64,000 bases of DNA from Palsa-189 sp963803735 (GTDB lineage Bacteria; Acidobacteriota; Terriglobia; Acidiferrales; UBA7541). How positions within the stretch are numbered: position 1 is the stretch's first letter; each line of letters starts with the position of its first letter. Both the position numbers and the translations under genes were made by a program. The stretch covers positions 248,001-312,000 of the forward strand of contig CAWDNV010000022.1 of NCBI GenBank assembly GCA_963803735.1, written 5' to 3'. The notes below the pieces were generated by a model. It was not told the DNA's origin and searched no databases. It worked only from the letters and a program-made list of their open reading frames with translations. This document shows, in pieces, positions 50,904 through 60,156 of the stretch.

Positions 50904-52172
50904 ATGCCAATTACCGTCGATCTGAGCCGCTTGCTGAGCGAACTGGAAACGCTGGCGTCTTTCTCTGATGCTCCCGCTCCGGCTGTCACGCGCGTAGTTT
51001 TTTCGGCTCAGGACGTGGCGGCCCGCGCCTACCTCCGCAAGCTGTTTTCGGAAGCAGCACTGGAATTGCGAACGGACGCCGTGGGCAACACCTTCGCGCG
51101 CTGGACAGGCACCGATCCGAGCCTTGCGCCCGTGGCGACCGGCTCGCATACAGACGCCGTGCCTCATGCAGGACGGTATGACGGCACGGTGGGCGTGTTG
51201 GGCGGACTGGAAGCCATCCGCGCGCTGCAACGCGGCGGATTCCGTCCGCGCCGCTCCATCGAGTTGCTGGTATTCACCTCCGAGGAGCCGACGCGTTTCG
51301 GGATCGGTTGTCTTGGTAGCCGCATGCTCTCGGGCACGCTCTCGCCGGAAAATGCCCGGCTGTTGAAGGACGCCGAAGGCGAGAGCCTCGAAGACATATT
51401 GCGCCAAGCGGCCCTGCATGGATCGGTTGAGGACGGATCGGTTGAGGTCGGGTCGCTTGAGAACGTTCGGCTGGCTAAGGACTACTATCACGCCTTTGTT
51501 GAACTGCACATCGAGCAGGGCCCGCTGCTCGAGCGTAAAGAAATTCCTGTGGGCATCGTTACGGCTATTGCTGCGCCGGCAGCCCTTCGCGTCACGATCG
51601 AGGGCGCGGGCGGCCACGCCGGTGCGGTGCTGATGCCCGAACGGCGCGACGCCTTTCTCGCGGCCGCCGAGATTGCTCTCGCCGTGGAGTCCGCCGCCAA
51701 AGCCACGCGATTCGCAGACTCGGTGGCGACTACCGGCGTTTGCAACGTCTTCCCTGGTGCTGTCAACAGCATTCCCAGTCGCGCGGTGTTGGAGATTGAC
51801 GTTCGCGACATCGATCTTGCGCGTCGTGACGGCATGCTCAGCACGATTCGCTCTGCCTGCGAAACCGTTGGCGCCAAACGGCAAGTGCACGCGGAAGTCG
51901 AGCTGATCAATGCCGACGCGCCGGCGCACGCGAGCCCATTGATAACCGAAGCGCTGACACAATCGTGCCGGGCACTTGGCATCGAATTCATGCCCATGGT
52001 CAGCCGGGCATATCACGATTCGCTATTCATGTCTCGAATCGCGCCGACTGGCATGCTCTTCATTCCCTGCCGCAACGGCGTCAGCCATCGGCCGGACGAA
52101 TACGCCGCCCCCGAAGATATCAAGCGTGGCGTGCAAGTATTGACGTCCGCCTTGGCTCAGTTAGCGCAATAA
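50904..52172 (+). CDS. Ureidoglycolate amidohydrolase (M20 family)
   Basis: 422 residues, a paralogue of allC. Metal blocks are VATGSHTDAVPHAGRYDGTVGVLGG, TSEEPTRFGIGCLGSRMLSG, AFVELHIEQGPLLE and SRAYHDSLFMSRI. The EEPTRFGI variant is the form known from plant ureidoglycolate amidohydrolase and distinguishes it from allantoate amidohydrolase (EEGVRF). It would give glyoxylate, two ammonia and carbon dioxide. A three-copy 15-bp repeat inserts GSVEDGSVEVGSLEN at about residues 173-187. It starts 30 bp after the aminohydrolase gene. Confidence 0.9.
   Translation: MPITVDLSRLLSELETLASFSDAPAPAVTRVVFSAQDVAARAYLRKLFSEAALELRTDAVGNTFARWTGTDPSLAPVATGSHTDAVPHAGRYDGTVGVLGGLEAIRALQRGGFRPRRSIELLVFTSEEPTRFGIGCLGSRMLSGTLSPENARLLKDAEGESLEDILRQAALHGSVEDGSVEVGSLENVRLAKDYYHAFVELHIEQGPLLERKEIPVGIVTAIAAPAALRVTIEGAGGHAGAVLMPERRDAFLAAAEIALAVESAAKATRFADSVATTGVCNVFPGAVNSIPSRAVLEIDVRDIDLARRDGMLSTIRSACETVGAKRQVHAEVELINADAPAHASPLITEALTQSCRALGIEFMPMVSRAYHDSLFMSRIAPTGMLFIPCRNGVSHRPDEYAAPEDIKRGVQVLTSALAQLAQ
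51421..51465. repeat. Three-copy 15-bp imperfect tandem repeat inside the ureidoglycolate amidohydrolase gene
   Basis: Copies at 51421-51435, 51436-51450 and 51451-51465 (GATCGGTTGAGGACG and two variants). In frame they give GSVED-GSVEV-GSLEN, a repeat in a surface-like acidic loop between the metal-site halves. Confidence 0.85.
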
Positions 52173-52262
52173 TTTCGCGTAATTGCCGTTAAACGGCCCG
52201 CTGCTTGTGGCCGTCAAAAGCGCGCAGTACACTCGACCGTTACTCTCGAGGAGAGGTGATTT

Positions 52263-53165
52263 GTGGCCAGACTGGTGCGTTGCGGGCTGATTCAGGCTTC
52301 ATGCGAGTGGTCGCCCGAAAAGCATTCGCTCGAGGAGATCAAGAAGCGAATGACCGCCAAGCACGAACTTCTGATCGAGGCGGCGGGCAAGCGCAAGGTG
52401 CAGGTATTGGGTCTGCAGGAGCTGTTCTATGGCCCATACTTTTGCGCTGAACAGCAAACGCGCTGGTACGAACTGACCGAGCCCGTGCCCGATGGGCCTA
52501 CCGTGGCGCGCATGCAAAAGCTCGCGAAGCGCCACCACATGGTCATGATCGTGCCCGTCTACGAGATTCAGATGGCCGGAGTTTTCTTTAACACCGCCGC
52601 GGTGATCGATGCGGACGGCCGCTACTTGGGCAAATATCGCAAGCACCACATTCCGCATTGTCATCCCGGCTTCTGGGAGAAGTTTTACTTCACGCCGGGA
52701 AACGGTGGCTATCCCGTTTTCCAGACGCGCTATGGCCGAATCGGCGTGTATATCTGCTATGACCGCCATTTTCCCGAGGGCGCGCGTATTCTCGGGATGA
52801 ACGGCGCGGAGATTGTGTTCAACCCGTCGGCGACCGTGGCTGGTTTGTCCGAATATCTTTGGGAGCTGGAGCAGCCCGCGCACGCCGTGGCAAACGGCTA
52901 TTTCGTGGCAGCGAGCAATCGCGTGGGAGTCGAACAGCCTTGGGGCATCGGCGAATTCTACGGCAAGAGCTATTTCTGCAATCCCCGAGGCAAAATCGTC
53001 GCGCAGGCGAGTCGAGATAAAGATGAGCTGCTCGTGGCCGACTTGGACCTCGACGAAATTCAGCAGGTGCGCGCCACCTGGCAGTTCTTTCGCGACCGCC
53101 GGCCTGAGACCTATGGCGAACTCGTGCGCATCGAGGCGTCCAGCGCCGCCCAGGCCGCTGATTGA
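52263..53165 (+). CDS. Nitrilase-superfamily amidohydrolase, probable beta-ureidopropionase
   Basis: 300 residues, GTG start with GGAGAGGTGA just upstream. The Glu-Lys-Cys triad is visible: Glu in VLGLQELFYGPYFCAEQ, Lys in LGKYRKHHIPH and Cys in VYICYDRHFPEGARI. The YLWELEQPAHAVANGYFVAASNRVG and PRGKIVAQASRDKDE segments match the beta-ureidopropionase/N-carbamoyl-beta-alanine amidohydrolase branch. Context (PreTA and dihydropyrimidinase nearby) supports N-carbamoyl-beta-alanine to beta-alanine. It sits 90 bp downstream of the ureide operon on the same strand and could be cotranscribed with it. Confidence 0.9.
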   Translation: MARLVRCGLIQASCEWSPEKHSLEEIKKRMTAKHELLIEAAGKRKVQVLGLQELFYGPYFCAEQQTRWYELTEPVPDGPTVARMQKLAKRHHMVMIVPVYEIQMAGVFFNTAAVIDADGRYLGKYRKHHIPHCHPGFWEKFYFTPGNGGYPVFQTRYGRIGVYICYDRHFPEGARILGMNGAEIVFNPSATVAGLSEYLWELEQPAHAVANGYFVAASNRVGVEQPWGIGEFYGKSYFCNPRGKIVAQASRDKDELLVADLDLDEIQQVRATWQFFRDRRPETYGELVRIEASSAAQAAD

Positions 53166-53199
53166 CGCCCAAGACAGGACGTGTTGTCTCTTCCGAAAT

Positions 53200-54507
53200 T
53201 TAGTTTCCGCTTGGCATTGGCGGAGGCCATGAGGCGGCCTGCTGGCGCATGCGCTCGTTCCAGGTGATCGGTTGCATTCCGGTGTCTACTTCGCGCATGG
53301 TGATGCAGTCCTCGACCGGGCAGACCAGCGCGCATAGATTGCAACCCACGCATTCTTCGTCCAGAATTCGTGGCACGTGTACGTCCATGCCGTGTACGTT
53401 TTTCTTGCCGTTGCTAGCGACGTCGTAAGGCGCGATGCACTGGTGCGCGCCATCCTCGCAGGCCACGTAACAAAGCTGGCAGCCGATGCACAGCTCGGAA
53501 TGAATTTCAGCGACGATCTTGTAATTGAGATCCAGGTCGCCCCAGTCGCGCACGTTAGCTACGGCACGCCCGCGAAAATCTTCAATCGTGCGGAAGCCGT
53601 GATCATCCATGTATTGCGAGAGGCCGTCGATCATGTCTTCCACGATACGAAAGCCGTAATGCATCGCCGCGGTGCAAACTTGCACCGTGGATGCGCCGAG
53701 GGCCATGAACTCGGCGGCGTCATTCCATAAGCCGATGCCCCCAATGCCGCTGATGAGAATGCGCAGCTTCTTTGCCACGCTGGCCACCAGATGCAGTGCA
53801 ACCGGCTTCACGGCCGGCCCACAGTAGCCTCCATGTGAGGATTTGCCTGCCACGCTCGGCTGCGGTGCAAAGGTCTCCAGATCGACGCCCATAAGTGAAT
53901 TGATCGTGTTCATCAGGCTGACGGCGTCGGCGCCGCCGCGTTCTGCGGCCATGGCGATGCGCGTAATGTCTGTGACGTTGGGCGTCAGCTTCACAATCAC
54001 CGGTATCCTCGTCGCCTCCTTCACCCACGATGTAATCATCTCCGTGTATTCGGGCACCTGGCCGACTGCCGATCCCATGCCGCGCTCGCTCATTCCATGC
54101 GGGCACCCGAAATTCAGTTCCAGGGCGTCTGAACCGGCGTCTTCGGCCCGGCGCACCATCGCGTGCCAGGATTCGCGCTTGGATTCGACCATCAGCGAGG
54201 CGATAACCAGATTTTTGGGATAGCGTCTTTTGACTTCATAAATCTCGCGGAAATTCACCTCGATGGGGCGGTCGCTGATCAACTCAATATTGTTGAAGCC
54301 CATCAACTTCGCGCCGTTCAGATCGATTCCTCCGTAGCGCGAGCTGGTATTGACGATGGGTTCGCCGATCGTCTTCCATACCGCGCCTCCCCAGCCGGCA
54401 TCGAATGCGCGCATCACTTGCCCGGCTGTATTAGTCGGTGGCCCCGAAGCGAGCCAGAACGGATTCGGACTCGTGATCCCCGCAAATTTAACAGTTAAGT
54501 CCGCCAT
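53200..54507 (-). CDS. preA: NAD-dependent dihydropyrimidine dehydrogenase subunit PreA
   Basis: Start at ATG 54507 (MADLTVKFAGI), with AAAGGTG 12 bp upstream; the frame also opens at 54642. 435 residues. The FMN domain has PFWLASGPPTNTAGQVMRAFDAGWGG and the catalytic-Cys loop LELNFGCPHGMSERGMG. Two C-terminal 4Fe-4S motifs are CIGCQLCYVAC and CVGCNLCALVCPVEDC. Reduces uracil/thymine to the dihydro forms with PreT. Follows preT by 71 bp. Confidence 0.96.
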   Translation of the reverse strand: MADLTVKFAGITSPNPFWLASGPPTNTAGQVMRAFDAGWGGAVWKTIGEPIVNTSSRYGGIDLNGAKLMGFNNIELISDRPIEVNFREIYEVKRRYPKNLVIASLMVESKRESWHAMVRRAEDAGSDALELNFGCPHGMSERGMGSAVGQVPEYTEMITSWVKEATRIPVIVKLTPNVTDITRIAMAAERGGADAVSLMNTINSLMGVDLETFAPQPSVAGKSSHGGYCGPAVKPVALHLVASVAKKLRILISGIGGIGLWNDAAEFMALGASTVQVCTAAMHYGFRIVEDMIDGLSQYMDDHGFRTIEDFRGRAVANVRDWGDLDLNYKIVAEIHSELCIGCQLCYVACEDGAHQCIAPYDVASNGKKNVHGMDVHVPRILDEECVGCNLCALVCPVEDCITMREVDTGMQPITWNERMRQQAASWPPPMPSGN

Positions 54508-54578
54508 GTTTTCATCAACACCTTTCTGCTCGGATACACCAATGCGCTTTACGCAATACCAGTGGGCTAGAAGGCACT

Positions 54579-55976
54579 CTATCGCGCGACGTCGCGCGCA
54601 GGCTCGCTTGATGGCTGCGCGCCGCGGGGCGAGCCTAACCATGCATCCAAACCGCGAGCGGCCGCCATGCCTTCCGCTACGGCATCCACCACTTCTTTTC
54701 CGCCATTAGTGCAATCGCCGCCGGCGAAGTATTTCGGATTCCCGGCCTGATACCGATCGTTGATTCGCACCGTGCCATTGGGGTTTAGTTCCAGCCCCTT
54801 CACGCCCTTCAGGAATTCAGTCACTGGCTTTTGCCCCACTGCACGCACGACCATGTCCACCTCGAGCGTAAACTCGGTGCCCGAGAGCGGCTCCGGCGTC
54901 CCGCGCCGTTTCCCATCGCCAGGGCCAAGGCTTGTGCGCACGCATTCCAGGCCCGTAACCATGCCCTCACGCCCAAGAATGCGCACCGGTTGCGTCTGCC
55001 ACAGGAAAACGACGGAATCCTTCTTTGCGAGCTCCAGCTCGTATTCGAACGCGGACGCCTCCTGCGGCCCCCGGCGATAGATGAGATAGACCGCTTCCGC
55101 GCCGAGCCGCCGCGCGGCCGTCACGACATCGACGGCGGTATTGCCGGCGCCAATGCAGGCTACTCGCCTGCCAGTTTCGACCTGCGTGAACGGCTCGATT
55201 TTCGTTTTCTCGATGAACTCCATCGCCCCATAAACGCCCTGTAAATCCTCGCCAGGCAGCTTGAGTTCCCCGGTCTCGCCCAATCCCACGCCGATGAAGA
55301 TGCCGTCGAACTGTTTCTCGAGATCCGCGAAGGCGATATCGCGTCCGACCAGCACCTTCTGCCGGAACGTCACGCCCAGATCGCGGATCATCTCAACTTC
55401 GCGAATCGAATCCGCTGCGCGCGTTTTGTAGGCGGCTATGCCGTACGTGCCTAGGCCACCGGGAAGTTCGTTAGCGTCGAGAACCGTAACGTCATAGCCC
55501 CACTTCGCCAATTCCGCCGCGCAGGCCAAAGATGCCGGGCCTGCGCCAATACAGGCGACACGCTTGCCGTTTGGGGCGCCGGACCGAAAGAGCTGTATCT
55601 TCCGATCGCGAACGTAATCGACGGCGTAGCGTTGCAGGCGGCCAATTTCAATGGGTGCCTGTCCTTTTTCGTGCATCACGCAGGCGCCTTCGCAGAGCAC
55701 TTCAGTGGGGCATACGCGGCCGCAGCTTTCGCCCAGAATATTGGCGGTAAGGATCACTCGAGCTGAGCCGCGCAGATTACCTGTGTAGATTTTCTTGATA
55801 AACGCTGGCACGTCGATGTGCGTGGGGCAAGCGATCGTGCAGGGTGCGTCGAAGCAATACAGGCAGCGCGCCGCTTCAATGGCTGCCTGCCGCGGAGACA
55901 TGGCGGGTTTGATGTCGGCGAAATTCCGCTCGTACTGCTCGGGATCGAGTTTCGCTGCTGTTTCGCGAAGTGGCAT
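54579..55976 (-). CDS. preT: NAD-dependent dihydropyrimidine dehydrogenase subunit PreT
   Basis: 465 residues. The N-terminal GltD-like domain has Cys clusters CLYCFDAPCTIACP and CGRVCPTEVLCEGAC for 4Fe-4S centres. Two dinucleotide folds follow: VACIGAGPASLACAAELAKWGYDVTVLD for FAD, and VACIGAGNTAVDVVTAARRLG for NAD(P)H. The C-terminal GGDCTNGGKEVVDAVAEGMAAARGL closes the FAD site. It feeds electrons to PreA. Divergent from the dihydropyrimidinase gene; the 122-bp gap should contain both promoters. Confidence 0.96.
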   Translation of the reverse strand: MPLRETAAKLDPEQYERNFADIKPAMSPRQAAIEAARCLYCFDAPCTIACPTHIDVPAFIKKIYTGNLRGSARVILTANILGESCGRVCPTEVLCEGACVMHEKGQAPIEIGRLQRYAVDYVRDRKIQLFRSGAPNGKRVACIGAGPASLACAAELAKWGYDVTVLDANELPGGLGTYGIAAYKTRAADSIREVEMIRDLGVTFRQKVLVGRDIAFADLEKQFDGIFIGVGLGETGELKLPGEDLQGVYGAMEFIEKTKIEPFTQVETGRRVACIGAGNTAVDVVTAARRLGAEAVYLIYRRGPQEASAFEYELELAKKDSVVFLWQTQPVRILGREGMVTGLECVRTSLGPGDGKRRGTPEPLSGTEFTLEVDMVVRAVGQKPVTEFLKGVKGLELNPNGTVRINDRYQAGNPKYFAGGDCTNGGKEVVDAVAEGMAAARGLDAWLGSPRGAQPSSEPARDVAR

Positions 55977-56098
55977 ATAGGCATCCGCCGGCTGACCCGC
56001 ACAAACCCGCTCAGATGTCGGTCGTCCAACGGTTTCGAAAGGATTTAGGTTATCATTTTGGCTCTCGAATGCCGAACACCGGCTTCATCGGACGCCGG

Positions 56099-57520
56099 AT
56101 GAGTGGCGGACCCGGAGGACGATTGCAGTTCGATACGGTGATCAAAAACGGCACTATCGTCACGGCTAACGATACGTTCGCGAGTGACCTTGGCCTTACG
56201 AATGGACGGATTGCGGCTATCGCGGATGCGCTGCCGGTGGAAAATGCCGGTAAGGTGATTGACGCCGCTGGCCGGCTCGTGATGCCGGGCGGCGTTGACG
56301 TGCATACCCATCTGGATATGCCTTTCGCCGGTACTATCAGCTCCGACGATTTCGAAACGGGCACAATCGCCGCCGCGTACGGCGGAACGACGACGCTGAT
56401 TGATTTTGCGGTCCAAACGAAAGGGACCAGCCTGCGGCAGGCGTTTGAGACCTGGATGCGCAAGGCCGACCGCAAGGCGGCCATCGACTATGCCTTCCAC
56501 TGCGTCATCACGGATCTTGGTGACTCGCAGTTCGAAGAGATGGGTTCCCTGATCCGTGACGGCGTCTCGAGTTTCAAGCTCTTCATGGCCTATCCCGGCG
56601 CCCTGATGGTGGACGACGCCACCATTTTTCGCGCCATGCAGCAGACAGCCAAATACGGCGGAATGATCTGTCTTCACGCAGAGAATGGCAGTGTAATCGA
56701 CGTCATCATCCAGCGGGCACTCGCCGAAGGTAAACGCGCCCCGAAATATCATGCGCTCACGCGGCCCACCACAGCCGAGGGCGAAGCCACGGGAAGGGCC
56801 ATAGCGCTTGCGGAGATGGCCGGTGCGCCCGTTTACATCGTGCATCTTTCCTGCAACGACGCGCTCGAAAAGGTGCGCGAGGCGCGGGACCGCGGCCTGC
56901 CTGCTTACGCGGAGACCTGCCCGCAGTATCTATTTCTGTCCATCGAAAAAATGGACGCGCCGGGATTCGAAAGCGCGAAATATGTGTTCACGCCGCCGCT
57001 GCGCGAAAAATGGCACCAGGAGAAGCTCTGGCAGGGACTCACGCGAGACACGCTGCAGGTCGTTTCTACCGATCATTGCCCCTTTTGCTTCAAGGAGCAG
57101 AAAGAACTGGGTAAGGATGATTTCACCAAGATTCCCAACGGCGGGCCTGGTATCGAGCATCGGCTGAGCCTGGTGTATACGGGTGGAGTGCACGGCGGAT
57201 GGTTTTCGCCGAACCGGTTCGTGCAGCTTGTCTCTACCGCCCCGGCCAAACTTTTTGGTCTTTTTCCACGCAAGGGAACGATCGCAGTCGGCTCCGACGC
57301 CGACATAGTCATTTTCGATCCGAACGAAAAGCAAACCATCAGCGCCCAGACTCACCACATGCGCATCGACTATTCCTTGTACGAGGGCATACGCGTGAAG
57401 GGCGTGCCGAAAACCGTGCTGTCCCGCGGACGCGTCGTTGTCGACAACGGAAAATTCGTCGGACGCGCCGGGTCGGGAGAATTCATTCGCCGCCAGGCGA
57501 TCACTCGTTTGGCGCGATAG
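56099..57520 (+). CDS. Dihydropyrimidinase/hydantoinase-type cyclic amidohydrolase
   Basis: The start is set at ATG 56099 (MSGGPGGRLQFDTVIKNG), where the family begins; earlier ATGs at 56069 and 55970 run into the preT promoter region. 473 residues. Metal site: GGVDVHTHLDMPF (His69, His71), carbamylated Lys160 in SSFKLFMAYPGALMV, ICLHAENGSVID, VYIVHLSCNDALEKV and STDHCPF. Opens dihydrouracil/dihydrothymine; it stands next to preT and two genes from beta-ureidopropionase. Because no other allantoinase candidate exists in the window, it may also open allantoin, which is inference. Confidence 0.93.
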   Translation: MSGGPGGRLQFDTVIKNGTIVTANDTFASDLGLTNGRIAAIADALPVENAGKVIDAAGRLVMPGGVDVHTHLDMPFAGTISSDDFETGTIAAAYGGTTTLIDFAVQTKGTSLRQAFETWMRKADRKAAIDYAFHCVITDLGDSQFEEMGSLIRDGVSSFKLFMAYPGALMVDDATIFRAMQQTAKYGGMICLHAENGSVIDVIIQRALAEGKRAPKYHALTRPTTAEGEATGRAIALAEMAGAPVYIVHLSCNDALEKVREARDRGLPAYAETCPQYLFLSIEKMDAPGFESAKYVFTPPLREKWHQEKLWQGLTRDTLQVVSTDHCPFCFKEQKELGKDDFTKIPNGGPGIEHRLSLVYTGGVHGGWFSPNRFVQLVSTAPAKLFGLFPRKGTIAVGSDADIVIFDPNEKQTISAQTHHMRIDYSLYEGIRVKGVPKTVLSRGRVVVDNGKFVGRAGSGEFIRRQAITRLAR

Positions 57521-57559
57521 CAAAGGGCCTCACACGCAGGCCGCAGAGACTACCCATTC

Positions 57560-59023
57560 ATGGCCACCGGCGAGAGCCTGAACCCGCCCGCATCCACTGA
57601 CGTTCTAAGTGCCGATGCCATTCGCGCAAGTTCGCTTTACAACGACGATTTGGCGCCCGTAACCGCCGAACGCCGCAGTTGGGGCACATATAACTATGCG
57701 GCGCTGTGGGTCGCCATGAGCGTCAACATTCCGACTTATCTGCTGGCCAGCGGGATGATTGCCGGTGGAATGAATTGGAAGCAGGCCATCTTCACGGTTT
57801 TCCTGGGCAACGTCTTGGTGCTGATTCCCATGCTGCTCAACGCGCACGCCGGAGCGCGCTACGGCATTCCTTTCCCCGTTTTCGCGCGTGCGTCCTTTGG
57901 TGTGCTCGGCGCCAATGTGCCGGCGCTGCTACGGGCGCTGGTGGCTTGCGGCTGGTTCGGCATCCAGACGTGGATCGGAGGCCAGGCGATCAATGCCATG
58001 CTGGTGGCGCTCAATCCCCGTTGGAGCGAGTTTCGTTGGGGCGTGCCGCTGTGCTTCGCGGCGTTCTGGCTTCTCCACGTGATTGTGATCGCGCGCGGGA
58101 TCCGCACCATCCGCTGGCTGCAGGGGGTTACCGCGCCCTTTCTGCTGGCGATCGGAATGGCACTCCTGGTCTGGGCCGTCGTGAAGGCAGGCGGGTTTGG
58201 GCCGATGCTTGCGACGCCATCGAAGTTCCACAGCTTCGGGGAGTTTTTCCGATTTTTCGTGCCGTCGCTCACCGGAGTCGTCGGCTTTTGGGCGACCGTT
58301 GCACTGAATATCCCGGATTTCACGCGTTACGCGCGCAGCCAGAGGGCACAGGTGCTGGGCCAGGCGCTGGGGTTGCCGGCGACGATGACGTTTTATTCCT
58401 TTATCGGCATCGCCGTGACATCCGCAACCGTGCTGATATTCGGTCAGGCGATCTGGGACCCGGTCGCTGTGCTGGCCCGGCTGGGCAACCCGATTGCCGT
58501 GGTAATCGCGATGCTCGCTCTGCTGCTCGCCACGCTCAACGTCAACGTGGCCGCGAATTTGGTCTCGCCCTCTAACGATTTCTCGAATCTTGCGCCCCGC
58601 GTGATTAGCTTCCGCACCGGGGGACTGATTTCTTGTGTCATTGGCGCAGCCGTATTTCAGCCCTGGAAGCTGCTGGCGAGTTACAGCAACTACATTACGG
58701 GCTGGCTGGTGGGCTATTCGGGATTTCTCGGTCCGATCGCCGGGGTAATGATCTGCGATTATTTTGTAATCAGAAAGAAAATCATCGTTGTCGAAGATCT
58801 ATACCAGCTTCACGGATTTTACGAGTTTACGCGCGGCGTTAATTTGCGCGCGATCGCTGCGCTTGCTGCGGGCGCAGCCGTGGCATTCATCGGCCTTTTT
58901 GTGCCGGCATTGCGAGCGCTTTACGACTATGCCTGGTTCGTCGGATTTGCGGTGAGTTTCGTCGCGTATTACGTGCTGATGAGCAGAAAGCGGTCGGCGC
59001 AATCCGTGCCGCGAACCGCCTGA
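57560..59023 (+). CDS. NCS1-family permease (uracil/cytosine/hydantoin/allantoin type)
   Basis: 487 residues, about 12 helices. The NCS1 N-terminus (YNDDLAPVTAERRSWGTYNYAALWVAMSVNIPTYLLASGMI) with the TYNY/WVAM pattern of PucI and Mhp1 is present, followed by GARYGIPFPVFARASFGVLGANVPALLRALVACGWFGIQTWIGGQAINAML. The substrate may be uracil, dihydropyrimidine, hydantoin or allantoin; the position next to dihydropyrimidinase makes these likely. It ends 7 bp before the convergent dioxygenase gene. Confidence 0.93.
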   Translation: MATGESLNPPASTDVLSADAIRASSLYNDDLAPVTAERRSWGTYNYAALWVAMSVNIPTYLLASGMIAGGMNWKQAIFTVFLGNVLVLIPMLLNAHAGARYGIPFPVFARASFGVLGANVPALLRALVACGWFGIQTWIGGQAINAMLVALNPRWSEFRWGVPLCFAAFWLLHVIVIARGIRTIRWLQGVTAPFLLAIGMALLVWAVVKAGGFGPMLATPSKFHSFGEFFRFFVPSLTGVVGFWATVALNIPDFTRYARSQRAQVLGQALGLPATMTFYSFIGIAVTSATVLIFGQAIWDPVAVLARLGNPIAVVIAMLALLLATLNVNVAANLVSPSNDFSNLAPRVISFRTGGLISCVIGAAVFQPWKLLASYSNYITGWLVGYSGFLGPIAGVMICDYFVIRKKIIVVEDLYQLHGFYEFTRGVNLRAIAALAAGAAVAFIGLFVPALRALYDYAWFVGFAVSFVAYYVLMSRKRSAQSVPRTA

Positions 59024-59030
59024 CTTTATC

Positions 59031-59993
59031 TCACGCTCGTTCCTTAAGATGATCGTACGTGGCCGTCAACCGTTCCTTCAGATATTCGGCGCCGGTTATG
59101 GGCCCATACTTGGGAGGGATGCCAGGCGCTATGCAACTCCGCAAGACTTCGACGCGGGCATCCGGATTGGTATCGAGAAAAAACGCTACGGAATACCGGT
59201 CTTGGACGGGAATTGCAACCCGGTGGGGCGTTGAGAGGTAAACGTCATTCGTCCAACGCATCAGGCAATCGCCGATATTGCAGATGAAAGCGCCCGGAAT
59301 GTGCGGTGCGTCCAGCCAAGCGCCGCTTCTCGCGCGTACCTGAAGACCCGCCACTCCGTCGGTGGCGAGAATCGTCAGGTTGCCATAATCGGTGTGCATG
59401 CCGGCCCCGCTGTCGGGAGCTTCATCGCGCCGCTGCGGCTGCGGTGGGTAGTGCAGCATTCGCAGGATCGCCAACGGAGCATCGAGCTTGTTTTCGAAGA
59501 AATCCTCAGCGACGCCGAGGTCGAGCGCAAAGCCGCGGTGAATCAGGCGGCCCAGGTTCCAACATGCGTCGTAATAAGCGAGGACAGTCTCGCGCCAACC
59601 GGAGATCTCTGGCCACAGATTGACTCCGCGAAACGGTTTGCCGGCGAGCACCTCTGGATCATCGGTCGCAAGTTCAAGCCCGACATTGAAAGCTTCTTTG
59701 TAATCCGATAGCACAGCGCTTTCGTTCAGGCGTTCCGCTTCGAGTGCAACGTAGCCGCGGTTATGGCGTGAGCGCTTGATGGAACACGCCTCCTTGGCCG
59801 CGAACGGCAAGGAAAAGAATGCTCGCGCGGCCGCAAAAATCGCCTCGCGCGCCGCATCGGGTATCCCGTGGTTTACGACGTAAAAGAAGCCGGTCTCACG
59901 GCAGGCATTTCCTAATTTCGCGGCCACGGCAGCCCGTTGGGAGACTTCCGCCGAGGTTAGACCAGAAACATCAATAACCGGAAGCTCAGTCAT
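59031..59993 (-). CDS. 2-Oxoglutarate/Fe(II)-dependent dioxygenase (IPNS-like)
   Basis: The start is set at ATG 59993 (MTELPVIDVSGLTS), which matches the DIOX_N opening of the family; the frame also opens at 60212 with a low-similarity basic leader. 320 residues. Fe(II) and 2-oxoglutarate motifs are GMHTDYGNLTILA (HxD) and LSTPHRVAIPVQDRYSVAFF (distal His, and Arg for 2-oxoglutarate). The group holds isopenicillin N synthase, plant hormone oxygenases and fungal thymine-7-hydroxylase. In this neighbourhood a thymine or methyl-pyrimidine oxygenase is an attractive reading, but not proven. Divergent from the cytosine deaminase gene. Confidence 0.85.
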   Translation of the reverse strand: MTELPVIDVSGLTSAEVSQRAAVAAKLGNACRETGFFYVVNHGIPDAAREAIFAAARAFFSLPFAAKEACSIKRSRHNRGYVALEAERLNESAVLSDYKEAFNVGLELATDDPEVLAGKPFRGVNLWPEISGWRETVLAYYDACWNLGRLIHRGFALDLGVAEDFFENKLDAPLAILRMLHYPPQPQRRDEAPDSGAGMHTDYGNLTILATDGVAGLQVRARSGAWLDAPHIPGAFICNIGDCLMRWTNDVYLSTPHRVAIPVQDRYSVAFFLDTNPDARVEVLRSCIAPGIPPKYGPITGAEYLKERLTATYDHLKERA

Positions 59994-60156
59994 CACGCCT
60001 TCGCAGCAGAACACAAAATTGACATTATTGCACCGCCGAAATCGGCCTTGCGTCAAGTTCCCGTGCTTCCGCTGCCTTTCTTTTTTTTTATTCTTCTTGG
60101 AGAATGGAGTCCCCGATCGCTGAGCCTGATCGCATCGGGTCCCGAAAGGAGCCGTT

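Noticed and set aside
50679..52016. Long minus-strand open frame (445 codons) across the ureide genes
   Set aside because: It lies antisense to two genes with clear catalytic motifs, its translation has no domain, and long antisense frames are common in GC-rich coding DNA.
56069..56098. Longer N-terminus of the dihydropyrimidinase from ATG 56069 or 55970
   Set aside because: These codons lie in the divergent promoter gap with preT, and the family sequence begins at the ATG at 56099.
57706..58575. Plus-strand frame inside the NCS1 permease gene
   Set aside because: It is a shifted frame of a gene with clear membrane helices; the translation is Arg/Gly-rich without a domain.
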